From positions 434,001 through 498,000 of the forward strand of contig CANNGN010000003.1 in the NCBI GenBank assembly GCA_947504195.1: a stretch of DNA of 64,000 nucleotides. The letters are read 5' to 3'. Below are positions 1 to 8,945 of this stretch, one piece after another; the first letter of the stretch is position 1; every line of letters begins with the position of its first letter. The notes under the pieces are model-generated. The model saw only the letters and a list, made by a program, of their open reading frames with translations, searched no databases and had not been told where the DNA came from. The translations under genes were made by a program, and so were the position numbers. This stretch comes from an uncultured Vibrio sp. Its GTDB lineage: Bacteria; Pseudomonadota; Gammaproteobacteria; Enterobacterales; Vibrionaceae.

Positions 1-692
1 GCGCAGGCGCGGATATTTCTGCATTCGTTTGTTATAACGAAGCCAAACGGGTTGCAAAAGATCCTGATGAATTCGGCAAAGGCTCTGTTCATGGCCTAGC
101 GGCAGCCGAAGCAGGAAACAATGGCGTAACGGGTGGTTCTCTCGTTCCGTTGCTTACATTAGGCGTTCCGGGTGATGCTGTTGCGGCTGTATTGTTAGGC
201 GCACTTATCGTACAGGGTTTAACTCCAGGGCCATTACTATTTAGCCAAAATCCAGAAGTGGTTTACGGTGTATTTAGCTCGATGTTAGTCGCCAATATTG
301 TAATGTTATTGGTTGGTCTGTTCGGTATTCGCTTCTTCTGTCGCATTATCGAAGTGCCAAAAATCCTAATGATTCCAATGATCATCTTCTTGTCAGTCAT
401 TGGCGCTTACGCCATTAATAACTCAATGTTCGACATTGGTATTGCGTTAACATTTGGTGTGTTGGGCTATATCTTTACCAAATTAGATATTCCCCTTTCT
501 CCAATACTGTTGGCCATTATCCTCGGGCCGATGGCGGAAACAAACTTGCGGAAATCGCTGCTTATGTTTGAAGGTAGCTGGTCTTTCTTATATGAACGGC
601 CAATCGCGGCGGTATTCATATTGATGGCTGTCTTCTCGGTCTATTCAACAATGAAGTTGAAAAAGTCGAAAATAGCCAAGCTCCCCGATTAG
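1..692 (+). CDS. tctA: Tripartite tricarboxylate transporter permease TctA, 3' part
   Basis: The gene is already open at the first base (reading frame starts at nt 3), and about 229 C-terminal residues are visible. TctA is the large inner-membrane permease of tripartite tricarboxylate transporters, which import citrate-like carboxylates with a TctC binding protein and TctB. The visible part carries the family's conserved Gly/Pro-rich loop (GSLVPLLTLGVPGDAVAAVL) followed by several hydrophobic membrane segments and the segment LSPILLAIILGPMAE typical of the TctA C-terminus. Full-length TctA proteins are about 500 residues, so roughly half lies upstream, probably with tctB and tctC. A strong intrinsic terminator follows, so it ends its operon. 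The family call is secure; the substrate cannot be told. Confidence 0.9.
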   Translation, partial: AGADISAFVCYNEAKRVAKDPDEFGKGSVHGLAAAEAGNNGVTGGSLVPLLTLGVPGDAVAAVLLGALIVQGLTPGPLLFSQNPEVVYGVFSSMLVANIVMLLVGLFGIRFFCRIIEVPKILMIPMIIFLSVIGAYAINNSMFDIGIALTFGVLGYIFTKLDIPLSPILLAIILGPMAETNLRKSLLMFEGSWSFLYERPIAAVFILMAVFSVYSTMKLKKSKIAKLPD

Positions 693-710
693 CACTATAT
701 ACCTGCAATC

Positions 711-740
711 AAAGCACTCATTTATTGGGTGCTTTTTTTT
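711..740 (+). terminator. Rho-independent terminator after tctA
   Basis: A 7-bp stem (AGCACTC pairing with GGGTGCT, one G-T pair) with a 7-nt loop is followed by a run of T. It lies 20 bases after the tctA stop. The roughly 290 bases from here to the TRAP genes hold no other gene that I can see and should contain their promoter. Confidence 0.85.
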
Positions 741-1034
741 GTTTGCCCTCTATCTGCTCCAAGCGATGCATCACAATAGTGATTAGCGCACCATTTTGTT
801 CCCACTTTCTTCTAGTCCTTCCAGGGTTGCTCTCTATTCCTCAAGCTTCATGCGCTAATAGCGTGCATTAAGCCACGTAACCAATTGTTATTTAAAAAGT
901 TAATTCATTTGCCGTTTATCGATAGGGGATTGGAATGAATATCGCAATTAGCCACCTTAGTGACGAATTTATTTTTAAGCAAAAAAAGACATCTCATCAT
1001 TTTTTGCTTTTGTTTTCTGCGAAAAGGAAATCTC

Positions 1035-1544
1035 ATGCCCGGTTTTATTGTTGCCTACGTGAAGTACGTCGATAAGTTTAATCGACTCATAGGCCGCTTT
1101 ATGATGTACGGAATCTTCCTGATTGTGGGCGTTCTAATGTGGTCCTCGATATCCAAAACCTTTTTCATGCCCTCTCTTTGGACCTTAGAATCTGCACAAT
1201 TCATGATGGTCGCCTATTACATTCTTGGCGGGGCTTATGCTATCCAGTTAAAAGCAAATGTCCGTATGGATCTTTTCTATGGTGAATGGTCGGTGAAGAC
1301 GCGAGCATGGATGGATGCCTTCATGGTTTTTTTCCTCATATTTTATCTGTGCGTTCTGCTCTACGGCGGTTTAGAAAGTATGCTCTATTCACTCGAATAT
1401 GGTCAGCGAAGTCGCTCTGCATGGCGGCCTTATTTGTGGCCGATCAAAGCCATAATGTGTTTTGGGTTTGTCATGATGATCCTTCAATCCATTTCACAAC
1501 TGTTTAAAGATATTGCAACTATTCGCGGAGTAGAAATCAAATGA
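1035..1544 (+). CDS. dctQ: TRAP transporter small permease (DctQ family)
   Basis: This is the small membrane subunit of a tripartite ATP-independent periplasmic transporter, 169 residues with four hydrophobic segments, the usual size and topology of DctQ. It pairs with the large permease in the inner membrane for Na+-driven uptake of a periplasm-captured organic acid. The ATG at 1035 is preferred because AAAAGGAAA lies just upstream and the protein then begins with a typical short amphipathic leader (MPGFIVAYVKYVDKFNRLIG). An in-frame start at 960 would add 25 poorly conserved residues and has no ribosome site. Its stop overlaps the dctM start by 4 bases, so the two are translationally coupled. 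Confidence 0.88.
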   Translation: MPGFIVAYVKYVDKFNRLIGRFMMYGIFLIVGVLMWSSISKTFFMPSLWTLESAQFMMVAYYILGGAYAIQLKANVRMDLFYGEWSVKTRAWMDAFMVFFLIFYLCVLLYGGLESMLYSLEYGQRSRSAWRPYLWPIKAIMCFGFVMMILQSISQLFKDIATIRGVEIK

Positions 1545-2863
1545 GTTATGGCACGATCGCAATAATGATGTTTTCGTTAATGATGTTGCTGATGGCAACG
1601 GGACAACGAGTATTTGCCGCCATCGGTGCTGTTGCGGCTATCGCAGCCATGATGTTATGGGGAACGGGTGGTGCAGAAATCCCCTTTACTGCCGCAATTA
1701 AATTAATGAACTGGTATCCAATGCTTACGCTACCGATGTTCATTTTCATGGGTTATGTTCTTTCCGAATCCAAAATAGCAGATGACCTTTATAAGATGTT
1801 CCATGTATGGATGGGACCGATGCCAGGTGGTCTTGCGATCGGTACTATCGGATTAATGGTATTGGTATCAGCGATGAATGGATTATCCGTTGCTGGAATG
1901 GCAATCGGAGCTACGATTGCGTTACCTGAACTCCTGAAACGAAACTATGACAAGAAGATGGTAACTGGAGTCATTCAAGCGGGATCTTCGCTCGGTATTC
2001 TAGTGCCTCCTTCGGTTGTGCTTGTGTTATACGCAATGATCGCACGTCAACCAGTAGGACAACTTTGGTTAGCCGGAATCGTCCCTGGGTTAATTATGGC
2101 GGTACTATTTATCGTATACATTGCGGTTCGTTGTCACTTGAACCCCAAACTAGGGCCAGCACTTTCAGAAGAAGAACGCAATGTTTCAAAAGCGGAGAAA
2201 TTTCGTCTTTTAGGCGCTGGCGCACTTCCGTTGGGTATCTTTGCTGTGATGATGGTTCCTTTTGTTAGCGGTTGGACGAGCTTAGTTGAGAGTTCAGCAA
2301 TTGGCGCAATGGCCGCCTTTCTAGCCGCAATACTCAAAGGCCGAATGACCAAACATGTCTTTGAAAACTCGGTAAGAAATACACTCGCCATCTCTTGTAT
2401 GTTCATGTGGATTATCTTGGCGGCTCTTGGCTTTGGCGCTGTATTTGATGGCCTTGGTGCAGTTAAAGCCATCGAAAGTGTGTTTACCGAGCAATTGGGC
2501 TTGAGCCCTTGGACTATTCTGATTTTAATGCAACTTTCGTTTATCGTTCTCGGCACGTTCCTCGACGATACAGCCATGTTGGTGATTGTTGCGCCACTGT
2601 ACGTTCCATTGGTGCACGCCCTCGGCTTTGACCTCATTTGGTACGGTGTGCTTTATACCATGACCTGCCAAATTGCTTACATGACACCACCATTTGGCTA
2701 CAACCTATTTTTAATGCGCGCGATGGCTCCACCAGAAATATCGTTACGTGATATTTACGGATCAGTTGGACCGTTTGTCGGAATAATGATCTTTTCATTA
2801 ATTCTGATCATGATTTTTCCAGACCTAGCATTATGGCTACCTGAATACGTATACGGGAAGTAG
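1541..2863 (+). CDS. dctM: TRAP transporter large permease (DctM family)
   Basis: This is the large permease of the TRAP system, 440 residues with about 12 hydrophobic segments. It forms the transport channel and couples substrate import to the Na+ gradient. Family hallmarks include the substrate-pathway segment GSSLGILVPPSVVLVLYAMI (residues about 147-166), the second-half counterpart with GTFLDDTAMLVIVAPLYVPL, and the near-C-terminal MTPPFGYNLFLMRA. The length matches the family. It overlaps dctQ by 4 bases and is followed after 100 bases by the binding-protein gene, so dctQ-dctM-dctP form one operon. The sequence is closest in style to the DctM group used for 2-oxo acids, mannitol/chloroaromatic-type acids and other carboxylates; the actual substrate is unknown. 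Confidence 0.92.
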   Translation: MSYGTIAIMMFSLMMLLMATGQRVFAAIGAVAAIAAMMLWGTGGAEIPFTAAIKLMNWYPMLTLPMFIFMGYVLSESKIADDLYKMFHVWMGPMPGGLAIGTIGLMVLVSAMNGLSVAGMAIGATIALPELLKRNYDKKMVTGVIQAGSSLGILVPPSVVLVLYAMIARQPVGQLWLAGIVPGLIMAVLFIVYIAVRCHLNPKLGPALSEEERNVSKAEKFRLLGAGALPLGIFAVMMVPFVSGWTSLVESSAIGAMAAFLAAILKGRMTKHVFENSVRNTLAISCMFMWIILAALGFGAVFDGLGAVKAIESVFTEQLGLSPWTILILMQLSFIVLGTFLDDTAMLVIVAPLYVPLVHALGFDLIWYGVLYTMTCQIAYMTPPFGYNLFLMRAMAPPEISLRDIYGSVGPFVGIMIFSLILIMIFPDLALWLPEYVYGK

Positions 2864-2963
2864 TCATTTGGCTTCTTTCCCCTTTTTATCGACCCTTTTC
2901 TACAGAAATAAGAGCGACAAGGCAGACATTGTTCTGCCCTAACTATCCACCGGAGGGATAACA

Positions 2964-4004
2964 ATGAATTCAAGACGTAAGTTTTTAACCGGCGCAGCCG
3001 CACTGACTGCAGGTACCGTACTCGCACCTGCTAAAACCTTTGCAGCAAGCCCAAAGATTACATGGCGCATGCAAACTTATGCAGGTCCAGCACTCGCAGA
3101 GCACGTCATTAAGCCCGCGATCGAAGCATTTAACCGTATTGCGGGTGAAGAGATGCAAATCGAGCTCTATTTTGCCGATCAATTGGTTCCAACTGGCGAG
3201 CTATTTCGAGCGATGCAAAAAGGTATCATTGATGCCGTTCAGTCAGATGATGACTCAATGGCATCACCGACGGAAGTCACAACATTCGGTGGGTATTTCC
3301 CATTCGGTTGTCGCTATTCTTTAGATGTTCCTGTGCTGTTCAATCAATACGGTTTAGGCGAAATCTGGGCAGACGAGTACGCAAAAGTGGGCGTAAAACA
3401 CATTTCTGCTGGCGCATGGGATCCATGCCACTTTGCAACCAAAGAACCTATCAATAGCCTAGAAGATCTCAAAGGGTTGAAGATATTCACTTTCCCAACA
3501 GCAGGTCGTTTCTTAACGAAGTTTGGTGTTGTTCCTGTGTCTATTCCATGGGAAGACGTTGAAGTTGCGATTCAAACAGGCGAAATCGACGGTATTGCAT
3601 GGTCTGGTATTACCGAAGACTACACCGTAGGTTGGTCTAAAGTAACCAACTACTTCCTAACCAATAACATTTCTGGTGCTTGGGTCGGTTCATTCTTCGC
3701 CAATATGGATCGTTATAACGAACTGCCAGAACACCTAAAAGAGCTACTTGGTCTATGTCTAGACACCTCACACTACTATCGTCAATGGTGGTACTGGGGC
3801 GGCGAAGCGAAACTACGTGTTGAAGGCGAAGACATGAAGCTGACTACTATTCCAGATGAAGAGTGGGCGACTGTAGAAGCAGAGGCTGAAGCGTTCTGGG
3901 ATGAAATCGCGAAAGAATCGCCAGTGAAAGCCAAAGTGGTTGAAATATTTAAGAAATACAACGCTGACATGGTGAAAGCGGGTCGACCTTACCGCTATAG
4001 CTAA
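2964..4004 (+). CDS. dctP: TRAP transporter periplasmic solute-binding protein, Tat-exported
   Basis: This is the substrate-binding subunit (346 residues) of the TRAP transporter encoded just upstream. The N-terminus has a twin-arginine signal (SRRKFLTGAA) with an Ala-rich h-region and a cleavage site near AKTFAAS, so it is probably exported folded. The body is a DctP/TakP-like fold, with the conserved stretch KGLKIFTFPTAGRFLTKFGV and the following PWEDVEVAIQTGEIDGIAWSG, where the family binds the substrate carboxylate. A strong ribosome site (GGAGGG) precedes the ATG. TRAP binding proteins with Tat signals often belong to the TakP/mannitol-chloroaromatic subgroup, which suggests a 2-oxo acid or lactate-type substrate, but this is inference. 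Confidence 0.92.
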   Translation: MNSRRKFLTGAAALTAGTVLAPAKTFAASPKITWRMQTYAGPALAEHVIKPAIEAFNRIAGEEMQIELYFADQLVPTGELFRAMQKGIIDAVQSDDDSMASPTEVTTFGGYFPFGCRYSLDVPVLFNQYGLGEIWADEYAKVGVKHISAGAWDPCHFATKEPINSLEDLKGLKIFTFPTAGRFLTKFGVVPVSIPWEDVEVAIQTGEIDGIAWSGITEDYTVGWSKVTNYFLTNNISGAWVGSFFANMDRYNELPEHLKELLGLCLDTSHYYRQWWYWGGEAKLRVEGEDMKLTTIPDEEWATVEAEAEAFWDEIAKESPVKAKVVEIFKKYNADMVKAGRPYRYS

Positions 4005-4056
4005 TGCGACTTTGTGATTGAACTTCACACCCAGTAAGTCGATATAATTAGACCAA

Positions 4057-4084
4057 CCAAAGAGGGCCCATCGCCCTCTTTTAC
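4057..4084. terminator. Bidirectional terminator between dctP and the SDR gene
   Basis: The hairpin AAAGAGGGC / GCCCTCTTT is flanked by T-rich sequence on the plus strand and by A-rich sequence (T-run on the minus strand). It sits between the converging TRAP operon and SDR gene and can serve both. Confidence 0.85.
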
Positions 4085-4100
4085 TTTTTGTATTATTCGG

Positions 4101-4886
<786 letters not shown>

Positions 4887-4994
4887 TCATCGACATAGTA
4901 TTCACTTGTTTGTCCTTCGACCATACTCGTGAATTTCTATTTGAACAAGCCTCAAGTAGAGGGAGCCGTTATATTACTTATCATCTAACATCGA

Positions 4995-5408
4995 TTACGC
5001 ATGTACCAAAGTTTGGATTTTTGAACTTATTGACGATGCACGTTTTCTAGCGTTGTCTTTTAACCAAGCTTTCTCATGGAAAAAGTAAGCAACCGAGTTA
5101 ATTGCAGGTTCAATCGTTGCCATCATACCGCCAATGAATGCATCTCCAGTAATCACGTAAGTGACCAAAAATGCGACGCTAAAGTGGATAATTGCAAAAC
5201 TCGCGGTTTTAATTTTGGTATCTGCTCTACGTTGTTTTAAAGCTGGAACACGTGACCATACTTTTTCGTGGAAATAAAATGCAACCGTATTAATTGAAGG
5301 CTCAATCATAGCGATCATGCTACCGATCAAAATATCGCCAGTGAGTACAAAAGCAACCGCGGTCGCGATACTGAAGTGTATTACTGCAAATGTGATTGTC
5401 TTGATCAT
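4995..5408 (-). CDS. DUF2061 membrane protein with two tandem DUF2061 domains
   Basis: This is a small integral membrane protein of 137 residues made of two similar halves, about residues 1-55 and 66-120. Each half has the pattern IKT..FA.IHFS.A....Y/FV.TGD..IG.M.A.IEP.IN..A..FHEK.W, the DUF2061 signature. Most family members carry one copy of about 60-70 residues, so this gene looks like an internal duplication. The two halves differ at many positions, so the duplication is old. No function is established for DUF2061. A Fur-box-like sequence lies about 42 bases upstream of the start, which suggests iron-dependent control. It stands alone and is divergent from pldA. Confidence 0.8.
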   Translation of the reverse strand: MIKTITFAVIHFSIATAVAFVLTGDILIGSMIAMIEPSINTVAFYFHEKVWSRVPALKQRRADTKIKTASFAIIHFSVAFLVTYVITGDAFIGGMMATIEPAINSVAYFFHEKAWLKDNARKRASSISSKIQTLVHA

Positions 5409-5449
5409 AATATTGTCCTCTGAGTCATTTCATTCTATGGATATATTAT

Positions 5450-5464
5450 TGCGAATGATTCTCA
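5450..5464. promoter_or_regulatory. Putative Fur box upstream of the DUF2061 gene
   Basis: The 15-mer TGCGAATGATTCTCA matches the 7-1-7 Fur consensus (TGATAAT-N-ATTATCA) at 11 of 14 defined positions. It lies in the short promoter region of the minus-strand DUF2061 gene. It is also about 190 bases from pldA on the other side, so control of that gene is less likely. Seen by eye only; not tested against a matrix. Confidence 0.55.
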
Positions 5465-5655
5465 ATTAATAAAATAGAATTACTCTATTAGTTCAATAGA
5501 TAAAGACGTTCACACTCCTATCAGATGGGGCACTCTCGAATTAGGTTGTTACTTTAAAAAGCGAATGTTCGGGTTTCTTTCATAATTACGGGCAGTTACA
5601 CTGTGCATTACGGTGAAACTCTAAAAGACCCATCATTAATCAAGGCAATATCATT

Positions 5656-6519
5656 ATGCGTTTACTCTGTTTGTCTCTCGGTGCTCTACTCATTAGCACT
5701 AACGTGGTTGCTGAAACGTCACTTATTGACCAGCGCATAAAAGAAGAAAAGAAGATTCAGGAAACTCGATTCTCAATTATTCCGCACAAGCCAAACTACA
5801 TATTGCCGATCACGTATAGCGATCACCTTCAAGACAGTAAGGTCTATCAAGATATCTATCTCAATGATGAATCATTACAGCCCCTTGAGATCACCTTCCA
5901 AATTAGTTTCAAGATTCCATTGCTCACCGGCGTTATCGACTCACCATATTCACTATTTTTCGGTTATACCCAGAACTCCTATTGGCAGGCGTACAACACA
6001 GATAATTCATCCCCTTTTCGTGAGACAAACTATGAACCCGAATTATTTGGTACTTGGGCTCCCGATATGGAATTGCCGAATGATTGGAAATTCAAAGTGG
6101 CGACGCTCAACCTTACCCACCAATCCAATGGTAGAACGGAGCCTCTATCACGCAGTTGGAACCGTATAGAAAGTAGCTTTGCCTTTGAAAAGGACAACCT
6201 TGCCGTTATCGTCAATCCATGGGTTCGCATTAAAGAAGATTCTGACGATGATGATAACGCCGATTTATTGGACTTTTATGGTCATGGTAAAGTGAGCTTA
6301 ATTTATAAACATGACGACAATACGTTTACTTTCACAAGCCGTAATAATCTAGAAAGTGGCTTCAGCAAAGGCTCGACTGAGTTGAACTGGAGCTTTCCCG
6401 TCGGCGGCGGGATTCGTGGCTATCTCCAAGTCTTTTCTGGTTACGGCAATAGCCTGATTGAATACAATGAATACACCAATGTCGTTGGCGTTGGAATTTC
6501 GCTCACAGACTGGTTGTGA
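5656..6519 (+). CDS. pldA: Outer membrane phospholipase A
   Basis: This is OMPLA, a dimeric 12-strand outer-membrane beta-barrel that hydrolyses phospholipids appearing in the outer leaflet when the membrane is perturbed. It has 287 residues, close to the 289 of E. coli. A signal peptide covers residues 1-19 (cleavage after VVA). The active-site stretch THQSNGR gives His155 and Ser157, and the catalytic Asn is Asn169 in SRSWNR; the spacing matches His142/Ser144/Asn156 of E. coli exactly. The Ca2+-dependent enzyme should be functional. It is transcribed alone and followed by a strong hairpin. Confidence 0.93.
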   Translation: MRLLCLSLGALLISTNVVAETSLIDQRIKEEKKIQETRFSIIPHKPNYILPITYSDHLQDSKVYQDIYLNDESLQPLEITFQISFKIPLLTGVIDSPYSLFFGYTQNSYWQAYNTDNSSPFRETNYEPELFGTWAPDMELPNDWKFKVATLNLTHQSNGRTEPLSRSWNRIESSFAFEKDNLAVIVNPWVRIKEDSDDDDNADLLDFYGHGKVSLIYKHDDNTFTFTSRNNLESGFSKGSTELNWSFPVGGGIRGYLQVFSGYGNSLIEYNEYTNVVGVGISLTDWL

Positions 6520-6556
6520 TTCTCTTTCCTAAGATGGTTAAAGCACAGATAAATCA

Positions 6557-6595
6557 TAACGCAACCTGAGACATCTCAGAACACAGGTTGCGTTA
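6557..6595 (+). terminator. Hairpin terminator after pldA
   Basis: A perfect 12-bp stem (TAACGCAACCTG pairing with CAGGTTGCGTTA) starts 38 bases after the pldA stop, with a smaller stem TGAG/CTCA in the loop. There is no long T-run, so it may stop transcription weakly or protect the mRNA end. Confidence 0.6.
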
Positions 6596-6751
6596 TCGCA
6601 ATTAACACCAATTCTTTAAACTCTCCGCTTCCATACTCCCTCAAATTCGCATCTACTCTCATTTCAGTGTACGATACCATCATGAACGATCGTTCAAAGT
6701 AATTTTTCCAGACTCATCATCTGGCGTATTAACGTATAGCAGGGTAAATCT

Positions 6752-7396
6752 ATGAAGAAGAAAATCAAACTTGATATCGTATCGGACGTTGTCTGCCCAT
6801 GGTGTATTGTTGGCTATAATAATTTGCGTGCAGCTATCACTGAACTGGGGCTCGAAGACCAAATTGACGTTGAATGGCAACCCTTTGAGCTCAACCCTGA
6901 TATGCCAGCAGAAGGGGAACACCTACGAGCCCATGTGGCGAGAAAATACGGGGCATCACCCGAGGACAGTGCTCGAGCAAGAGAGAACATTGCCGCGAAA
7001 GGTGCAAAACAGGGATTTCAATTTAACTATTTTGATGACATGAAAATGGTGAATACCTTTGAGGCGCATATTCTTTTAGAATTTGCCAAAGAAACGGGAA
7101 AACAGACTGAACTAAAACTTCGCTTATTCTCTGCTTTTTTCTCAGAACAGAAAGATGTCTCTGATCGAACGGTACTCCTCGAAGCTCTCAATATGGTTGG
7201 GCTTGATGGCGAAGAAGGCATCAAACGCCTTGACGATAAACACTACCAAGATGAAGTGCGCAAAACGCAGAAAGAATGGATAAATGCAGGTATTTCGAGC
7301 GTGCCGACAGTCATTTTCAATCGTGAAAGTGCGGTTTCAGGTGCTCACCCTGTGAGCAGTTTTAAGCAGATTTTGTCTGAACTTTCTGCGGGCTAA
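6752..7396 (+). CDS. DsbA-family thiol oxidoreductase, FrnE-like
   Basis: This 214-residue protein has a thioredoxin-fold DsbA domain with an inserted helical domain. The redox motif CPWC is at residues 15-18 directly after the first strand, followed by the EWQPFELNPDMP motif typical of the FrnE/2-hydroxychromene isomerase-like group. A conserved GISSVPT loop (cis-Pro) is at about 180-186. There is no signal peptide, so it should act in the cytoplasm, as FrnE of Deinococcus does in oxidative-stress tolerance. The physiological substrate here is unknown. It is a single gene ended by a clear terminator. Confidence 0.85.
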   Translation: MKKKIKLDIVSDVVCPWCIVGYNNLRAAITELGLEDQIDVEWQPFELNPDMPAEGEHLRAHVARKYGASPEDSARARENIAAKGAKQGFQFNYFDDMKMVNTFEAHILLEFAKETGKQTELKLRLFSAFFSEQKDVSDRTVLLEALNMVGLDGEEGIKRLDDKHYQDEVRKTQKEWINAGISSVPTVIFNRESAVSGAHPVSSFKQILSELSAG

Positions 7397-7428
7397 CCAC
7401 TTTTTAAATGACTGATTTATTAAATAAA

Positions 7429-7468
7429 AAGACCGTAAGTATACCTTAAATATTTACGGTCTTGTTTC
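7429..7468 (+). terminator. Terminator after the FrnE-like gene
   Basis: A 10-bp inverted repeat (AAGACCGTAA with TTACGGTCTT) encloses a 15-nt A/T-rich loop and is followed by a short T-rich tail (GTTTCTG), 32 bases after the stop codon. Confidence 0.75.
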
Positions 7469-7780
7469 TGATTTTTAATAAAATAAATCATTAATTACCA
7501 TATTAAAAATAAACACAATCTTGTATTAAATATGACAAATAGAGTTTTATTTAATTTGTTAACGTTAATTTAAGATATTTAACCACATCATGTGAATTTA
7601 TTGTCAAACATCCACCTAAGTTATCGACATCACAATTATTTCATGTAAATTCCCGAAATGAAGTTTGTTTTATAATGAATTTATTTTTAACTGGATTCTA
7701 ATAAACAATACAGTTTTTAATAACATTAGATAGTTACAATATAGATATCTAATATAATTGTACCAATGTTCGGTGTAACA
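7469..7780. other. AT-rich gene-free stretch before the acyltransferase
   Basis: About 310 bases of strikingly AT-rich DNA with no gene or clear hairpin that I can see. It must contain the promoter of the acyltransferase gene. The AT-richness continues into that gene and contrasts with both neighbours, which is what recently acquired DNA often looks like. Confidence 0.5.
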
Positions 7781-8872
7781 ATGAGTGATAGAGTTCAGCA
7801 TATTGATGTAGCTAAAGGTATTTCAATTTCTCTGGTAGCCTTTTTCCATACTGGATTAGGGCACATTTTCCCTGCTATAACCGAACCTGTATCTATATTT
7901 CGCATGCCGCTATTTTTCTTTTTATCAGGCGTTTTCTTTTCGTTTAACTCGAAACCAAGAGACTTTATAATTAAAAAGTCTGAATCATTATTGAAGCCCT
8001 ATTTTTTCGTTCTTTTTATTGTATTAATTGTTCATATATTAACAGGCAAGGAAAATATATTATCAAAACTTGTTAGCATATTATATGGCAATGGCTCTAG
8101 TGAACTCGGAATTTGGATTCCTTTATGGTTTTTAACGCATCTATTTGCTGTTTACTGTTTTTCATATCTTATATGTAAAACTGCTCAACACTTTAAGTTA
8201 TCGTGGGCAACTCAATTTATATCTCTTATTTTCCTCTTATTTATTAGCCCTACATTTATCGATCTATTTTGGAATAAAGATATTGAAACATCACCCTATT
8301 CTTTTCTTTCTCTAGGTCTTCCTTTTTCTTCAGACTTGCTTCTTATATCATCTTCTTACTTTATTTTGGGTCATTTATTGAGAAAGCACATAATTAATTT
8401 CTCCCCAAGTAAGTATATAGTCATCGCTTCTATCGTATTGTTTCTCGCAATCGTCAATTTCACAGACGCTCATATAAACCTTCACGACAGATCATATCTC
8501 AATCCGTTTTATGCAACCGCTGGGGCAATATTTGGTATATATATCGTGCTGACGATTTCCTGGCTCTTATCTAAAAGTGAGCGATTGAGTTTCACACCAC
8601 TTGCCCTTGGAGCATCTAGCCTTTTTATTCTTATTTTTCATGTGCCTATTAATGACACTGTTGCCACCTATTTAGCCAGTATCATAGAGAATGAAACTAT
8701 CGTTATTATTGCGAGATTATTCTCTTATCTGCTGTGTATTTTTATTCCTCTAGGGATTAAATGGATAGTGGTGAGAAATAACATCCTGTCGTTAGGGTTT
8801 TATCCCATTAAATCAAATAAGTTAGTGCAAAAGCTGCGTTTCAATAATTGGCGTGTGACCAAATCAATGTAA
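7781..8872 (+). CDS. Acyltransferase family 3 membrane protein (OafA/YrhL type)
   Basis: This is an integral membrane O-acyltransferase of about 363 residues with roughly ten hydrophobic segments. The N-terminal motif R..HIDVAKGISISLVAFFHT, with the family His near residue 24, and the following RMPLFFFLSGVFF are the signature of acyltransferase_3 proteins. These move acetyl or succinyl groups onto cell-surface sugars or small molecules. No SGNH domain is fused. The ATG at 7781 is chosen because the family motif begins directly after it and GGTG lies a few bases upstream; an ATG at 7766 is the alternative. Codon use is much more AT-rich than the neighbours and no polysaccharide genes adjoin, so its substrate is unknown and transfer is likely. 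Confidence 0.8.
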   Translation: MSDRVQHIDVAKGISISLVAFFHTGLGHIFPAITEPVSIFRMPLFFFLSGVFFSFNSKPRDFIIKKSESLLKPYFFVLFIVLIVHILTGKENILSKLVSILYGNGSSELGIWIPLWFLTHLFAVYCFSYLICKTAQHFKLSWATQFISLIFLLFISPTFIDLFWNKDIETSPYSFLSLGLPFSSDLLLISSSYFILGHLLRKHIINFSPSKYIVIASIVLFLAIVNFTDAHINLHDRSYLNPFYATAGAIFGIYIVLTISWLLSKSERLSFTPLALGASSLFILIFHVPINDTVATYLASIIENETIVIIARLFSYLLCIFIPLGIKWIVVRNNILSLGFYPIKSNKLVQKLRFNNWRVTKSM

Positions 8873-8895
8873 TGTCTTAATTTAATCAATCATAA

Positions 8896-8924
8896 AAAAA
8901 CCTAGCACTTAGCTAGGTTTTATA
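8896..8924. terminator. Bidirectional terminator between the acyltransferase gene and purA2
   Basis: A 9-bp stem AAACCTAGC / GCTAGGTTT with a 5-nt loop is flanked by A-runs on the left and T-rich sequence on the right, between two converging genes. Confidence 0.85.
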
Positions 8925-8945
8925 ATCTTTTTTACCAATAAAATA

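Noticed and set aside
2134..2637. Minus-strand open frame (167 codons) opposite dctM
   Set aside because: Shadow of a conserved permease gene.
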